Source of the DNA: Lobosporangium transversale
Taxonomy: Eukaryota; Mortierellomycota; Mortierellomycetes; Mortierellales; Mortierellaceae
DNA length: 64,000 nucleotides
NCBI RefSeq assembly: GCF_002105155.1
Contig: NW_019029057.1
Location: 1 to 64,000, forward strand
Reading direction: 5' to 3'
Of this stretch, positions 48,727-58,365 are shown in pieces (position 1 is the first letter of the stretch; each line of letters opens with the position of its first letter). The notes below the pieces were generated by a model. It was given only the letters and a program-made list of their open reading frames with translations. It made no database searches and was not told the origin of the DNA. A program made the position numbers and the translations under genes.

Positions 48727-49643
48727 GCCTTGAATAATACCCGTGCCTTGCTGAGTGCTTTCGCCAGTCCAGAGATGTTGAATGTATACTTGAGATTCCT
48801 CAAACTGATCAGTAAATAAAAAAAAGGGGACCAGAGTTCGTGCATTTGAAGGGAGCGTATGTGCATCTATAGAACAATAGTGCTATTTCTAATTGGTGAC
48901 AAATGTTTTTCAAGTGCAAGTAAAATACCCTGCGGCTTGTCCCGGAAACTCACGTGAGATCTGATAATTTTTTCATCAGATAAAAGTGTGTGTACAACCA
49001 AGTTATATGAAAAAAGATGAAGATGGACATACCAGAACGGTGGCCTTTCTATCTTTGTCACAAATAATACTCACGATACCGTACAAAGCATAAATGTAAT
49101 CATATATACTTTGCTCTTTGTTCTCCGATCAACACTATTTCTCATCTCTTTTCTTTGTGCGTCATCTGGATTTATTTATCCATTCTTATTACTCATCCTT
49201 TTTATTTTACATCTCATTCATCCATTGATTTCCAATTGAACTGTAACTGATCGGGTGAGTACTTACTTACATCTCGAATTGTGCATTCGACCGTTTGTTC
49301 ATGTCCGATTGCTCATGCTTTCTATTTTTTTTTTTTTTTTCTGCTTACTTGTGCTCACTCATGCTCGCTTCCGTTTGACCTTTCTTTGTCATTCTATTTT
49401 TCTGTACACAACCACCCAACTGCTGTCCCAATTCTTATTCTCCGTTCCTTTCCTCCATTTATTTTTAATAAACGTCGTCCCACACATCTTTGCCCTCTTC
49501 ACAAACACACATACACAGAAGATTCACACAGTTCTCTCCCTCAGATCCCATTACTCTTCTATTTCTTGCTGGGGGGACTACATGCGCTACTCTCTCGGCC
49601 TCTCTCGTCGCGTCTAAAGCAACTCCTCCGCAGTGTGGCCATC
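48727..49643. promoter_or_regulatory. Divergent upstream region of NAA25 and the LRR gene
   Basis: This region feeds two divergent genes. The right half (49130-49640) is strongly pyrimidine-rich on the plus strand, with a run of 18 T near 49323, typical of a fungal promoter and 5' UTR. A GTGAGT donor-like site at 49255-49260 could mark a 5'-UTR intron of the LRR gene. No gene is seen inside. Confidence 0.5.
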
Positions 49644-52600
49644 ATGAGCCACTATCGCCCTTCTTCATCTCTATTTGTCCCTCCTTCACCTCCATCGCGC
49701 GTTCGATATCTAAGGCAGCAACATGATCAATGCCACTATCAACAGCAACAGCAGCAACAGCAGCAGCAAAAGCCTCCAACTCCACTTTATACCAGAAATC
49801 ACACCGAGTCTTCTACCTCGTCTTGCTCCACTTTACCTTCCCCTGCTACATCTCCTGCTCCCGTCAACTCATCGCTCTTTCCGAGACTATGCAATCCTAC
49901 TGTGGCATCTGCCCATGATCCGAATAAAGTCATGTATGCCTCGACACGCGGCGAGATAACAGGTATAAGTGGTAATATGAGTACTGGTAACAACAGTAAT
50001 AATTCCATTATCAACGATGTGACTACGCGATCATCACCTAAGCTCATTCATGATCGTAACAAGATGCACTCTCCACATCCTGGTCAACTTTCATCGCTGA
50101 GCAGCATCTCTGACCGACCGTCAATACCACCGGTGTCGACATCAATATCAACCTCAGCATCATCAGCATCATCATCCTTTTCAACCCCTATTCCTGCACG
50201 TCCCAACTATCTGTCAATACCACCATCTCACATCTCAACTTCATCCTATCTCGCCTCAACAGACTTGGACTCATCTCCACACGACTCAAGACGAACGTCA
50301 GTATCAGATTCCTTCTCAAGCCGTCTCATGGCCAAGAATAAGGAGTCTGTCCAGACCCGATTAAACATATCAGAGGATGAAGTGGTGGATATTGAGTCAT
50401 GTATTGACAATCCAGTCCTTGCGCCCCTCGGCCGCCATGTTAACAAGCGCCGGTCTCCAAAGCGATCAGATAAGGGTCATGTAGACATCAACGTGATCCA
50501 TCCAACATCATCATCGACATTCATTCAGGAACAAGAGCGTGACACCAATGCTCCTGTTACATCCCTCATTCTGCGCCGCAGACGCCTCGACTGTGCTCAG
50601 CTTGATGAATACCTCAAGAACTTACAGCCCACACTTGACCCCTATACGATGAGCACACTCCAGAGTCCGTTGCTCCATCTCTCAGAGCTTGATCTCTCGC
50701 GGAATAGACTTTCAGGACTCCCGGAGAATATGACTTCTCTCGTGCCTTCTCTCAGCTATCTTAACCTCTCTCATAATCAATTCAAAGAGATTCCATTGGA
50801 GCTATGTCGGCTGACATACCTTCAAGTTCTGATCATGTCCCAGAATCACATTGAAGGTCCAGTCCCGCCTCAGCTGTGCTCTAGTCTCACTCAACTCAAG
50901 ACTTTGCGGCTCTGTGCAAATCAAATCACGTCTCTACCTCATACGCTTGCGCGTTTGGATAAGCTCGAGTCTCTTTCGCTGGGGTCGGTGTACGGAGGTA
51001 ACCTTTTAACAACATTTCCTGCAGACTGCATCCAGCACATGTTAGGTCTCCGAGAGCTTGATCTGAGCCACAACAAACTCTGTTTCTTACCAGCGGACAT
51101 TGGCCATCCACACTCACACCTACGTCAGCTGAATGCATCCGACAACAAATTGGAGGCCATTCCAAAATCTATTGGGCTTTGCAGAGAGCTTCGAAACCTG
51201 AACTTGGGTCGCAATCAACTGACTAGCTTGCCAACTGAGATTGCAGATTTGAAACAGCTAGATACACTGGACTTGAGTGAAAATCTGCTCTGTGTCATTC
51301 CAGGTGATGTCGCCGATTTCTTGACAAAGACAACGCTCTTGCTTACTGGGAATCCATTCACTCGTGGGTACTGTGATGCAAACAGAAACCCTGTCAGCGA
51401 AATTGGCGGTTTGAGTATCGCACAACCCTCCGATGAGGAGCGTTATGCCGCTATGCTTAAGAGCCTTTCCCGAAGGGCCATCCTGAATTCAGCAGTGTCT
51501 TCGTCCTCTTCCAGCACACCTACAGCAGCTACCATTGCGGGAGGACGTGAATCACCACGACCATCGGCTTCAGCTGAGAGTGGCTACGAGATGGATCAAG
51601 ATGAGAGACTTGACTACCATTTGTACTATACCCGTCATGCATTATCATCTAGGCCACCTTCGCGAGCCGGATCAGTCGGTGGTTTGAGCGAAGCTGGTGG
51701 GAACATTAGTGACTATGCCAACAATTACGGGAGGTCATCAAACGATCTCAATGGTACAGGCACTGGCTACTCGACGCCAAGATTTAATGTAGAAGCGGTG
51801 TTATCGGACATTGATTCATTCTTTGACTATATTCCATCATTAAGCCACAACGGTGCCAGAACCACTTCAACAACCGCGATTTCATCCAGCACAACAACGG
51901 CAGAGCCATCAATTTTCGATGGCACTGTACTTTCAGCATCTTCTCCGTCGATGACTACATCACCAACATCGCTCACCCCTGCAGCGGCGCTTCAGCTGGA
52001 CACTTCAACTCCTGGACAAACTCCAGCACAGAGCAACCCTATTCCAGACCTTAGTGGTAGTAGAGGCTCATCGGTAACACCTCCTTTGCCAGGGAGACGC
52101 CCTACTGTAACCTCTTCCAATTTCTTTCCGACCCTCAAGGAGCTAGCTGCCAGGGCTGTCCTTTATTGTGGTGAGCCTCTACCTCTCGAGTACATCCCTG
52201 AGACTGTGGTCGAGTATCTTCAGCCAGGCGCACGACCTTGTGCATTCTGCCGGCGACCCTATGTCAAGGAATGGATTAGCTCTGTCCGCGTTAAGTCTTA
52301 TTTAGGACATCCTGCTGTTGCAAGGCGTGTTCGATTTTGTTCAACCACCTGCTGGAAGATTGCAAACGAACAACTTGAGCTGGAAGAGCCTGGTAAGGCT
52401 ACGATTCCGTCTTCCACTCCAGTACAGGGGGCTACTACTGGATATCTGTCCCCAACCGTGATTACAGTCAATGATTCCACCACAGTCACAGCCAGTAGTC
52501 CAGAAGATGAGCTTAACATGGCTGTACTTGACTCTGCACTACCACCACTATCACTGTCATCATCATTATCAACTCCGCTGACCCTCCTTCAACAGCAACA

Positions 52601-52829
52601 ATCACAACCACGGCAGCCATGGTCACAGGGTATGAGGACATGCAAAGGTGGTCAGACCTATTGGCCAGTGGTTGGCCGGCAGCGCCGAGGTCGAATGCTC
52701 TCTCCATCTCCCTCATCCTCTTTATCATCGTTATCATCCGTTCATGCATCTATGGGTTCTTCTGACTCGATCACTAAGGCGAATGTATGTTCCGGAGGAT
52801 GTCTTGGAGGTGGAGTTTGTGAATGGTAG
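49644..52829 (+). CDS. Leucine-rich-repeat protein with C-terminal cysteine cluster
   Basis: A single-exon protein of 1,061 residues from the ATG at 49644 (MSHYRPSSS). The frame stays open upstream, but that part is pyrimidine-rich 5' flank. Residues 1-300 are low-complexity Gln/Ser/Pro. About ten typical LRRs lie at residues 340-575, with repeats such as LSELDLSRNRLSGLP, LRELDLSHNKLCFLP and LRNLNLGRNQLTSLP. A long Ser/Thr-rich linker follows. A compact conserved-looking block at about residues 830-900 starts PTLKELAARAVLY and contains CAFCRRPYV and FCSTTCW, arranged C-x2-C...C-x4-C with Arg/Lys between. This may be a zinc-binding site. The last residues include four Cys or Gly-Gly motifs. 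Ras-binding and cell-polarity LRR proteins share the LRR style, but I cannot name an orthologue. Confidence 0.85.
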   Translation: MSHYRPSSSLFVPPSPPSRVRYLRQQHDQCHYQQQQQQQQQQKPPTPLYTRNHTESSTSSCSTLPSPATSPAPVNSSLFPRLCNPTVASAHDPNKVMYASTRGEITGISGNMSTGNNSNNSIINDVTTRSSPKLIHDRNKMHSPHPGQLSSLSSISDRPSIPPVSTSISTSASSASSSFSTPIPARPNYLSIPPSHISTSSYLASTDLDSSPHDSRRTSVSDSFSSRLMAKNKESVQTRLNISEDEVVDIESCIDNPVLAPLGRHVNKRRSPKRSDKGHVDINVIHPTSSSTFIQEQERDTNAPVTSLILRRRRLDCAQLDEYLKNLQPTLDPYTMSTLQSPLLHLSELDLSRNRLSGLPENMTSLVPSLSYLNLSHNQFKEIPLELCRLTYLQVLIMSQNHIEGPVPPQLCSSLTQLKTLRLCANQITSLPHTLARLDKLESLSLGSVYGGNLLTTFPADCIQHMLGLRELDLSHNKLCFLPADIGHPHSHLRQLNASDNKLEAIPKSIGLCRELRNLNLGRNQLTSLPTEIADLKQLDTLDLSENLLCVIPGDVADFLTKTTLLLTGNPFTRGYCDANRNPVSEIGGLSIAQPSDEERYAAMLKSLSRRAILNSAVSSSSSSTPTAATIAGGRESPRPSASAESGYEMDQDERLDYHLYYTRHALSSRPPSRAGSVGGLSEAGGNISDYANNYGRSSNDLNGTGTGYSTPRFNVEAVLSDIDSFFDYIPSLSHNGARTTSTTAISSSTTTAEPSIFDGTVLSASSPSMTTSPTSLTPAAALQLDTSTPGQTPAQSNPIPDLSGSRGSSVTPPLPGRRPTVTSSNFFPTLKELAARAVLYCGEPLPLEYIPETVVEYLQPGARPCAFCRRPYVKEWISSVRVKSYLGHPAVARRVRFCSTTCWKIANEQLELEEPGKATIPSSTPVQGATTGYLSPTVITVNDSTTVTASSPEDELNMAVLDSALPPLSLSSSLSTPLTLLQQQQSQPRQPWSQGMRTCKGGQTYWPVVGRQRRGRMLSPSPSSSLSSLSSVHASMGSSDSITKANVCSGGCLGGGVCEW

Positions 52830-53449
52830 AAAAAATCGGTGGCTCGTTTTTTTTTTTTTGCTCTTGTACACAAGAACCTACAGAAATTCAGATTTCATTT
52901 ATGGTTGTATTTAGTTCTGTACCATATACAAATGAAAATAAATCATATTTACCTGTCAATATCTTGTTAATCAGAGGGACTCCTGCCTCGTTTGAAAGAT
53001 AAAGACTTGACTTCACTTACAATTCGGGAATGTTGCTTTTTTATTGGCGTGTTCTTTTGACACATTGAGCATCCCCAATAACTGCTGGGAAAAGGGACTT
53101 AAGCAGAGCACAACCTGGATAATATTTTTTGGTCACTTGCTTCAGTGCTCTTTTGTTAGACAGATGTCCAAGTTAGAAAGAACAAAAAAAAAAAAAAGTC
53201 CAGGGAGAAGGGAGGAGACGGTTAAGAGAGACACAAGCACAAATAGCCGGTAAAACAAATAAAAAAAATAAGAATACAAGAATATGCCATTCAAAGTGAG
53301 CATTGTCCTTGTTAATTCAATTGAAGCAATTCTTTATTGATAAATAATGGTCTCCCTGTTACAATTGTCCTCAGAGCCAGCTGAAATGTTTTGACTAGAA
53401 TGATTCAGTTCCTGCCTGTCTATTTCTTTTCTTCCATTCTTTCATTCTT
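52830..53449. other. Convergent intergenic region
   Basis: No gene is evident. It presumably holds the 3' flank of the LRR gene (AATAAA at 52938-52943) and of the small gene on the opposite strand. A 14-nt poly(A) run lies near 53184. Confidence 0.5.
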
Positions 53450-53773
53450 TTACAAAGCGTTGAAGATGGCGGGGAGGATGACCAAGATAGCAAACATGGC
53501 CGACAATTTCTTCTGATTCGTTGTGGCTGCAGAAGGCTTGGTGGGACTGGAAGTGGGAGGCGAGGTAACTGGCAAGGTCGCTGTTGGTGCCGTTGAAGTG
53601 AGCGTGGGCAACCAATTCGTGGTGGTTTCGCCTGTAGGCACTTGTGGGGCCGTTGTGGGCACAGGCTCGCTCGCTGTCACACTAGGGTCTCCGGGAATAG
53701 GTGAGATGGAGACCGTGCCGGGCTCGGGCTCGGGCGAGATTGTAGGCTCAACAGGGAGAGTAATATCAGACAT
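53450..53773 (-). CDS. Small Thr/Pro-rich protein with C-terminal hydrophobic tail
   Basis: A 107-residue protein. Residues 1-78 are almost entirely Thr, Pro, Ser, Val and Glu (SPEPEPGTVSISPIPG), as in mucin-like cell-wall or surface proteins. The end is TTNQKKLSAMFAILVILPAIFNAL-like: a small-residue/basic spacer followed by a hydrophobic stretch that reaches the C-terminus. That layout fits a GPI-anchor addition signal or a tail anchor. No N-terminal signal peptide is present from this ATG. A GPI route therefore needs an upstream exon, which I did not find; without it, tail anchoring is more likely. Base composition (higher GC) and strong Kozak context support coding. Upstream sequence on the sense strand is TTTC-rich. 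Confidence 0.65.
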   Translation of the reverse strand: MSDITLPVEPTISPEPEPGTVSISPIPGDPSVTASEPVPTTAPQVPTGETTTNWLPTLTSTAPTATLPVTSPPTSSPTKPSAATTNQKKLSAMFAILVILPAIFNAL

Positions 53774-55168
53774 GGTTAAATAAAGTTTTTTGATTTGGGT
53801 TAAAGAATATTTACAAAGAGATGGTTTTGAAAAGATTGGTGAAGAGAAAAAAGAGAAAGAAAGAGAAGCAAGTTACCAGGGGAAGCGACGATATTTATAT
53901 GCGCACACGATCAAGGAATGTCTGCACTGCCCTCAACAGGCATAAATAAACGTTTTTTTGTTGATGAATGTGGTTGGATTGGATTGGATTGGACGGGAGG
54001 AAGAAAGCTAAAGAAGCTAATCATATCATTGTATCTGCCAATGACGCACTTTTCTCGGTCTGTGTAAAATAGTGTTGCATACTCACACCAATATTTATAT
54101 AAAAACAAACGGTCGACAGAGCTTGCATGACCCGGGGCATCGCTATTGAAACTACCTTAAATCTATCCTAACTCTTTACATTTTTATATTCCCTTTGGCC
54201 TTCGTGTGAAAAGAAAAATAAATTGTATGTGCGTTGCATCCAATGAAAGTAGCCCTCCTTCCTCCCACGCTTCAACCCCCTTTCAGCGGGCAAACTCATA
54301 AAAAAAAGAAACGGGACTGGGAAGGAAGGGGAAAAAGGAGTAATATGTCGACATTCACCAACAGACTGAATGCTGTTTCGTTTCTATAGGAAGGAAAAAA
54401 AAAAAAAAAAAAGAATACAAGAATATCGGCGTCAAGTAAAGAGATGATGACATAACCTCATTTAAAATCAGAGGGATCAAGACTAAAAATAAAAAAGGAC
54501 CATTACTGGAGTTCGTCCACAGCCCTTACTCAGCCTCCAAAGACAACCCAGACTGCCCACTTGAGTGTCTCGGCCTATTAAGCGGTATAATATTCTAGAT
54601 AGAGACCATGATATCAACAGAAAAGAGCAGCATCATCCCATCTTCTCTTATGACTTGTCTAGAACCAGGACCAATCCAATAGCACCAAAAAATGAGTTCT
54701 CCCTCTAATGCGGGCTCTTTTATTTATTTCCTTGTCGATTGCACTGCCCTTCTTACTGTTCCTGCACCCTGCGCCTTGCACCCTGAAACTTTTTTTGTTA
54801 TTCATCTATTATATCAGAATAGATCACACTAGTAAACTCTTTTTTTCCTCGCATGAAATAGACGAATGAATGTATGCTATTTGTTTGCATGAAATGTGAT
54901 GTGCGTCGCGCCATAGTGGAATTATGCTTTGTACGTAAAAAAGATGAAGAGACAAAAAACTATCCCAGTCCAAATATGAATGTTGGCAAATCATCGACTC
55001 AATGTATTGGGGCACTTAAATTCTTTAAACCGTTGAAGGGCTAAGCATGTTTTAGTTAGCATTGTGGTCCCTGTCACGCTGGAGACTGGCCTTAGGACCT
55101 TAGCTTGTGGTCTTCATCATACTCGCGTTCACCCAAGAGGGCGATCTGGGCAATAGTGGAGTGACATT
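53774..55168. other. Intergenic region without a recognised gene
   Basis: Includes the probable promoter of the small gene at 53450-53773, a GGATT repeat near 53971-53992 and an A18 run near 54394. Just before 55168, on the minus strand, there is a gene-like short stretch (GEREYDEDHK at about 55100-55130). It might be a terminal exon of the ORF at 55169-55381, but the phase could not be matched. Confidence 0.4.
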
Positions 55169-55381
55169 TTATTGCAAATGTAGGAATTGAAGTTCTAAAC
55201 TTGCCAACAATGTACCTTTACCAAGAGTGTAAGCGACTGCTGTCAAAACAATAAGCATGCCTTTGTAAGCAAGACTCGCCGTATTAACTATTACTTTGAC
55301 TGTTGCATTGTAGATAAGCTTATTGGCCTTGATTGCTCTTCCACTCTTGCTCCAAGAGCCATCATCGCCAATGATATCCAT
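55169..55381 (-). CDS. Possible small membrane protein, uncharacterised
   Basis: Seventy codons from an ATG in good context (GGCCATGG). A polar N-terminus (MDIIGDDGSWSKSGRA) is followed by a hydrophobic stretch with KGMLIVLTAVAYTLG, which could span a membrane. A GTAAAG donor-like site after that stretch suggests the last residues may be replaced by a further exon on the minus strand. No family is recognised. Confidence 0.35.
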   Translation of the reverse strand: MDIIGDDGSWSKSGRAIKANKLIYNATVKVIVNTASLAYKGMLIVLTAVAYTLGKGTLLASLELQFLHLQ

Positions 55382-55531
55382 GGCCTTTTGACTATCCTAA
55401 AGATTTGAGCTTGCTCTAGCGATTTTCCAACATCCCTTCAGTCGCGCATCCTACTCCTGTCTTCTCTCTTTGCTCTCTCTTACTGCAAGATATTTTAGGT
55501 ACATGGTCTGGAGCGAATCTTTTTACCATCT

Positions 55532-56100
55532 TCACTCGATGAAAGACAAGCTCAAAGCCATACGATCATTTATTGAGCGTGCTGTGTAACGCTTGGCAGG
55601 CAGTGATAGAGGATTGGTATTGGGCACTCTTCCCAAGGGTGCACTACTATCTCCTTCACCTTTTTGGAGAGATAATGGGACGGTTTTGTTCTTATCAAAG
55701 TTTCCCTTTATAAAGTTGGAGTAATCTTGAGGCCCACCATATCACTCAACAGAGTTATTTATTGACTCTCTGTACAATATCCGCACATCCCCGTATCCTA
55801 AGATTCAGAGCGAGAGAGTCAATTTGAAAGTTGGAGTGGTCACTTTAAAGGTTCAGCAGCATCGCTAACATGATCTTTGATATAAACCATAGCGCTGGAG
55901 TTGCTGGTTCTCGAGATACGAGCGGGCTGTAGCCGGTGACGATACTGAATATCGCCAATTCGATATGTTGCACAGAGGGTTTGCTCCACATGACCAGACG
56001 CATCGTCCGACAACCAATGATGAAACATTACGTGGACTTCAAGGCCCATTCCAGCCTTCACCATAGCCTTTCATAGCAAATAGCCTCTGTTCCATATTAG
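55532..56100 (-). other. Gene-like fragments, possibly a broken or multi-exon gene
   Basis: Two stretches on the minus strand look coding by composition. At 56064-55840 a frame includes HVMFHHWLSDDASGH and YRIGDIQYRHRLQPARIS. At 55741-55532 a frame includes DYSNFIKGNFDKNKTVP and RYTARSINDRMALS and ends in a clear stop. I could not join them with splice sites in phase. Sequence just upstream (56065-56190) also reads as coding in a shifted frame. This may be a real gene with unusual introns or a decaying copy. No family is recognised. Confidence 0.35.
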
Positions 56101-56190
56101 AGCCCTTGCTACAGCTTTTGCTCAAGGAATATAGAGCATCTCTTGCGTTGAAGGACAAACTGAGACTATCATTGAAGCATACCCCTGTAG

Positions 56191-57650
56191 CTTAGTACAT
56201 ACACAGTATTTCTAGATAAGGCACGTAACTTCGCAAAGTGCTTAATACGCAACAGCGAAATATACCTACTCAAGTCTGCTGTGCAGATAGGCGCCACCAA
56301 TTTTTCTTAAAGGTCTGATGCCAGCAATGACTTTCGATGATATTCACGTGTTTACTCTTTTTAATTCGCAAGCTGCGAAGCAAGCTCTCCTTCAAGGCAG
56401 TATCACTCTCTATAGGCACAGTTATTGTTCTAGATTCTGGTAGCTTACACGAGCAGGCAATAATTGGCACTGACATTCCTTATTAATGTTAGGCTATTGG
56501 TCCACAATTCATCCTTTTACAACGGTATTATCACAGTAATCCTATTCATTTGGTATCCAATGATGCATGAGAAAGGCACTAATAAGCAGTGGGTAAAGAG
56601 AAAAGTGTAAAGGATTGCATAGAAGTTTGCGAAATCATAGATTTATATTGTATGACCATTAGTATTGATATCCTTGTTGATACCTAACTTACAGAGGTGG
56701 TAACTTAATGAAAATTACATTATTGGGTTCCAGAATGGTGCATACAAAATTTTTAGTTACAAGCTAACAAATAAAGAAGAGAAAGAAAGAACATTGGGGG
56801 AAATTAATCATTGAAAGTTGACCTCATTGTTATTCATACTTTCAAATTTTGCGCGTCTTCATATTGCAGGTAAATATTTGTAAATGGCACATGAAAAAAA
56901 TCCTCCAAAGCATAGCGCATCTCACTTTTATTCAAGTACTGAAAGTAGATCTTAGAGAATACAACAAGTGGATCGGAAAGAGATTGAGGGGATACGCTAG
57001 CAAGTACTTTAAAAGAGGTCTTTTGTATGCTCGGGAACATAATATTAAGGGGGAACGAGACATTGCAACGATGATGGGATGTATTTGCGTCGTTTCTTGT
57101 ATCTGTCTGCGAGTAATAATGAAACTTTATGAATGTAAAAAAACAAAAAAAGACTGTTTCTCTAATGACGAGATATCTTTTACCAATTCAAGTGCATTAG
57201 ATTCATGACCTGGTTTTTCATTTCTCATTTCTCATTGACAACATTTCTCTTTTTGATCAAGACGTTGTGTGACAAAGAAAACAAAAAGGTTTATCCTCAT
57301 TCACTTCCAAAAAAGCTCTCTCCTTGGTCTGTGCTTTTCTTTCAATCGCAAACGTAAAAAAAAAAAAAAAGGTTTACGCACACACCTTTACAAATAATTC
57401 CCTTTCAATTACATCCCATTTTTTTTCTGCCGTCCCATTCCTTTTCTTCAGCCTATTTTCTTCTCTCTCTAATGCTTAATATCAGTTCTATTCTTACTTT
57501 GAGCCCGGAATATTTAAACCGAAGCATTGATCAGCCATAGAAAGTAGTTCGTATTCCTTATTTTCACCACATTGCTTTCCACTTGAACAAACAGACATAC
57601 GGACAAACAAACAAACAAACAAACAAACAACCAAGAAAAAGTAAAAAGAT
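56191..57650. other. Intergenic region and upstream region of the tectonin gene
   Basis: Open frames of about 70-120 codons on both strands around 56834-57208 are mutually antisense and show no motif, so I call none. The last 350 bp are pyrimidine-rich with a TATTTAAA box at about 57512 and a CAAA repeat at 57604-57630, fitting promoter and 5' UTR of the gene at 57651. Confidence 0.45.
57604..57630 (+). repeat. CAAA tandem repeat in the 5' UTR of the tectonin gene
   Basis: About seven CAAA units end roughly 20 bp before the start codon at 57651. Such unstructured CAA-rich leaders are common in efficiently translated fungal mRNAs; the effect here is inferred. Confidence 0.8.
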
Positions 57651-58320
57651 ATGGCCTCCTCTAGTATGTTGTGGCATCATATCCCAGGAAGACTTCATTC
57701 TGTCTCAGTGGCAGACAAATCCAACATCTGGGGAGTCACCTTGGATTATCAACTCTGTAGACTCGATCCTAACACGCAGCAATGGCAGTTCGTCGCTGTT
57801 ACTTCAGAATCCGATAACCAAGCACGTTTTTCATCTTTACCCACACAATCAGCGGAATCAGCGCAATCGACGCCGTATTATTCATCAGCAACGTCAACGG
57901 CAATGGCGGCTAAAAAAAAGGTGCAGTCCCTGATCCCTGCGTCATTAGGACAGAGTCTTGGATTAACAGGTGATTCGATCACAAGTACAAATAGGCCCTT
58001 GCAGCAACAACAACGTCTAATGCATGACAATTTGATGGCATTCATTACGGATGAAGATACAGATGTAGATGCAGATGCAGATACAACACTCCAAGTCTCT
58101 GCAGCCGCAGACGGGACAGTGGTGAGATTGGACAGGTCTCATAGAAGTTGGTATTTGATTACACCACATTATAATCATTGCAATTTTGAAAAAGATGTCA
58201 TCTGGATCGATTTAGGCCACTTATGGAGATGTGTCAGGTACCGCGTTCTGCTGGAGCACATTTTCATGCAAGAGATTTTAGTTGATAGAGGACCCAGCTC
58301 AAAAAAAAAAACTGATCTTC

Positions 58321-58365
<45 letters not shown>

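Noticed and set aside
49281-49643. Upstream extension of the LRR protein by 121 residues
   Set aside because: The extension is read from pyrimidine-rich 5' flank with Phe/Leu/His runs. The ATG at 49644 starts typical protein sequence.
56834-57208. Overlapping 119-codon (+) and 68-codon (-) frames
   Set aside because: They are antisense to each other, no motif is seen, and I cannot choose either.
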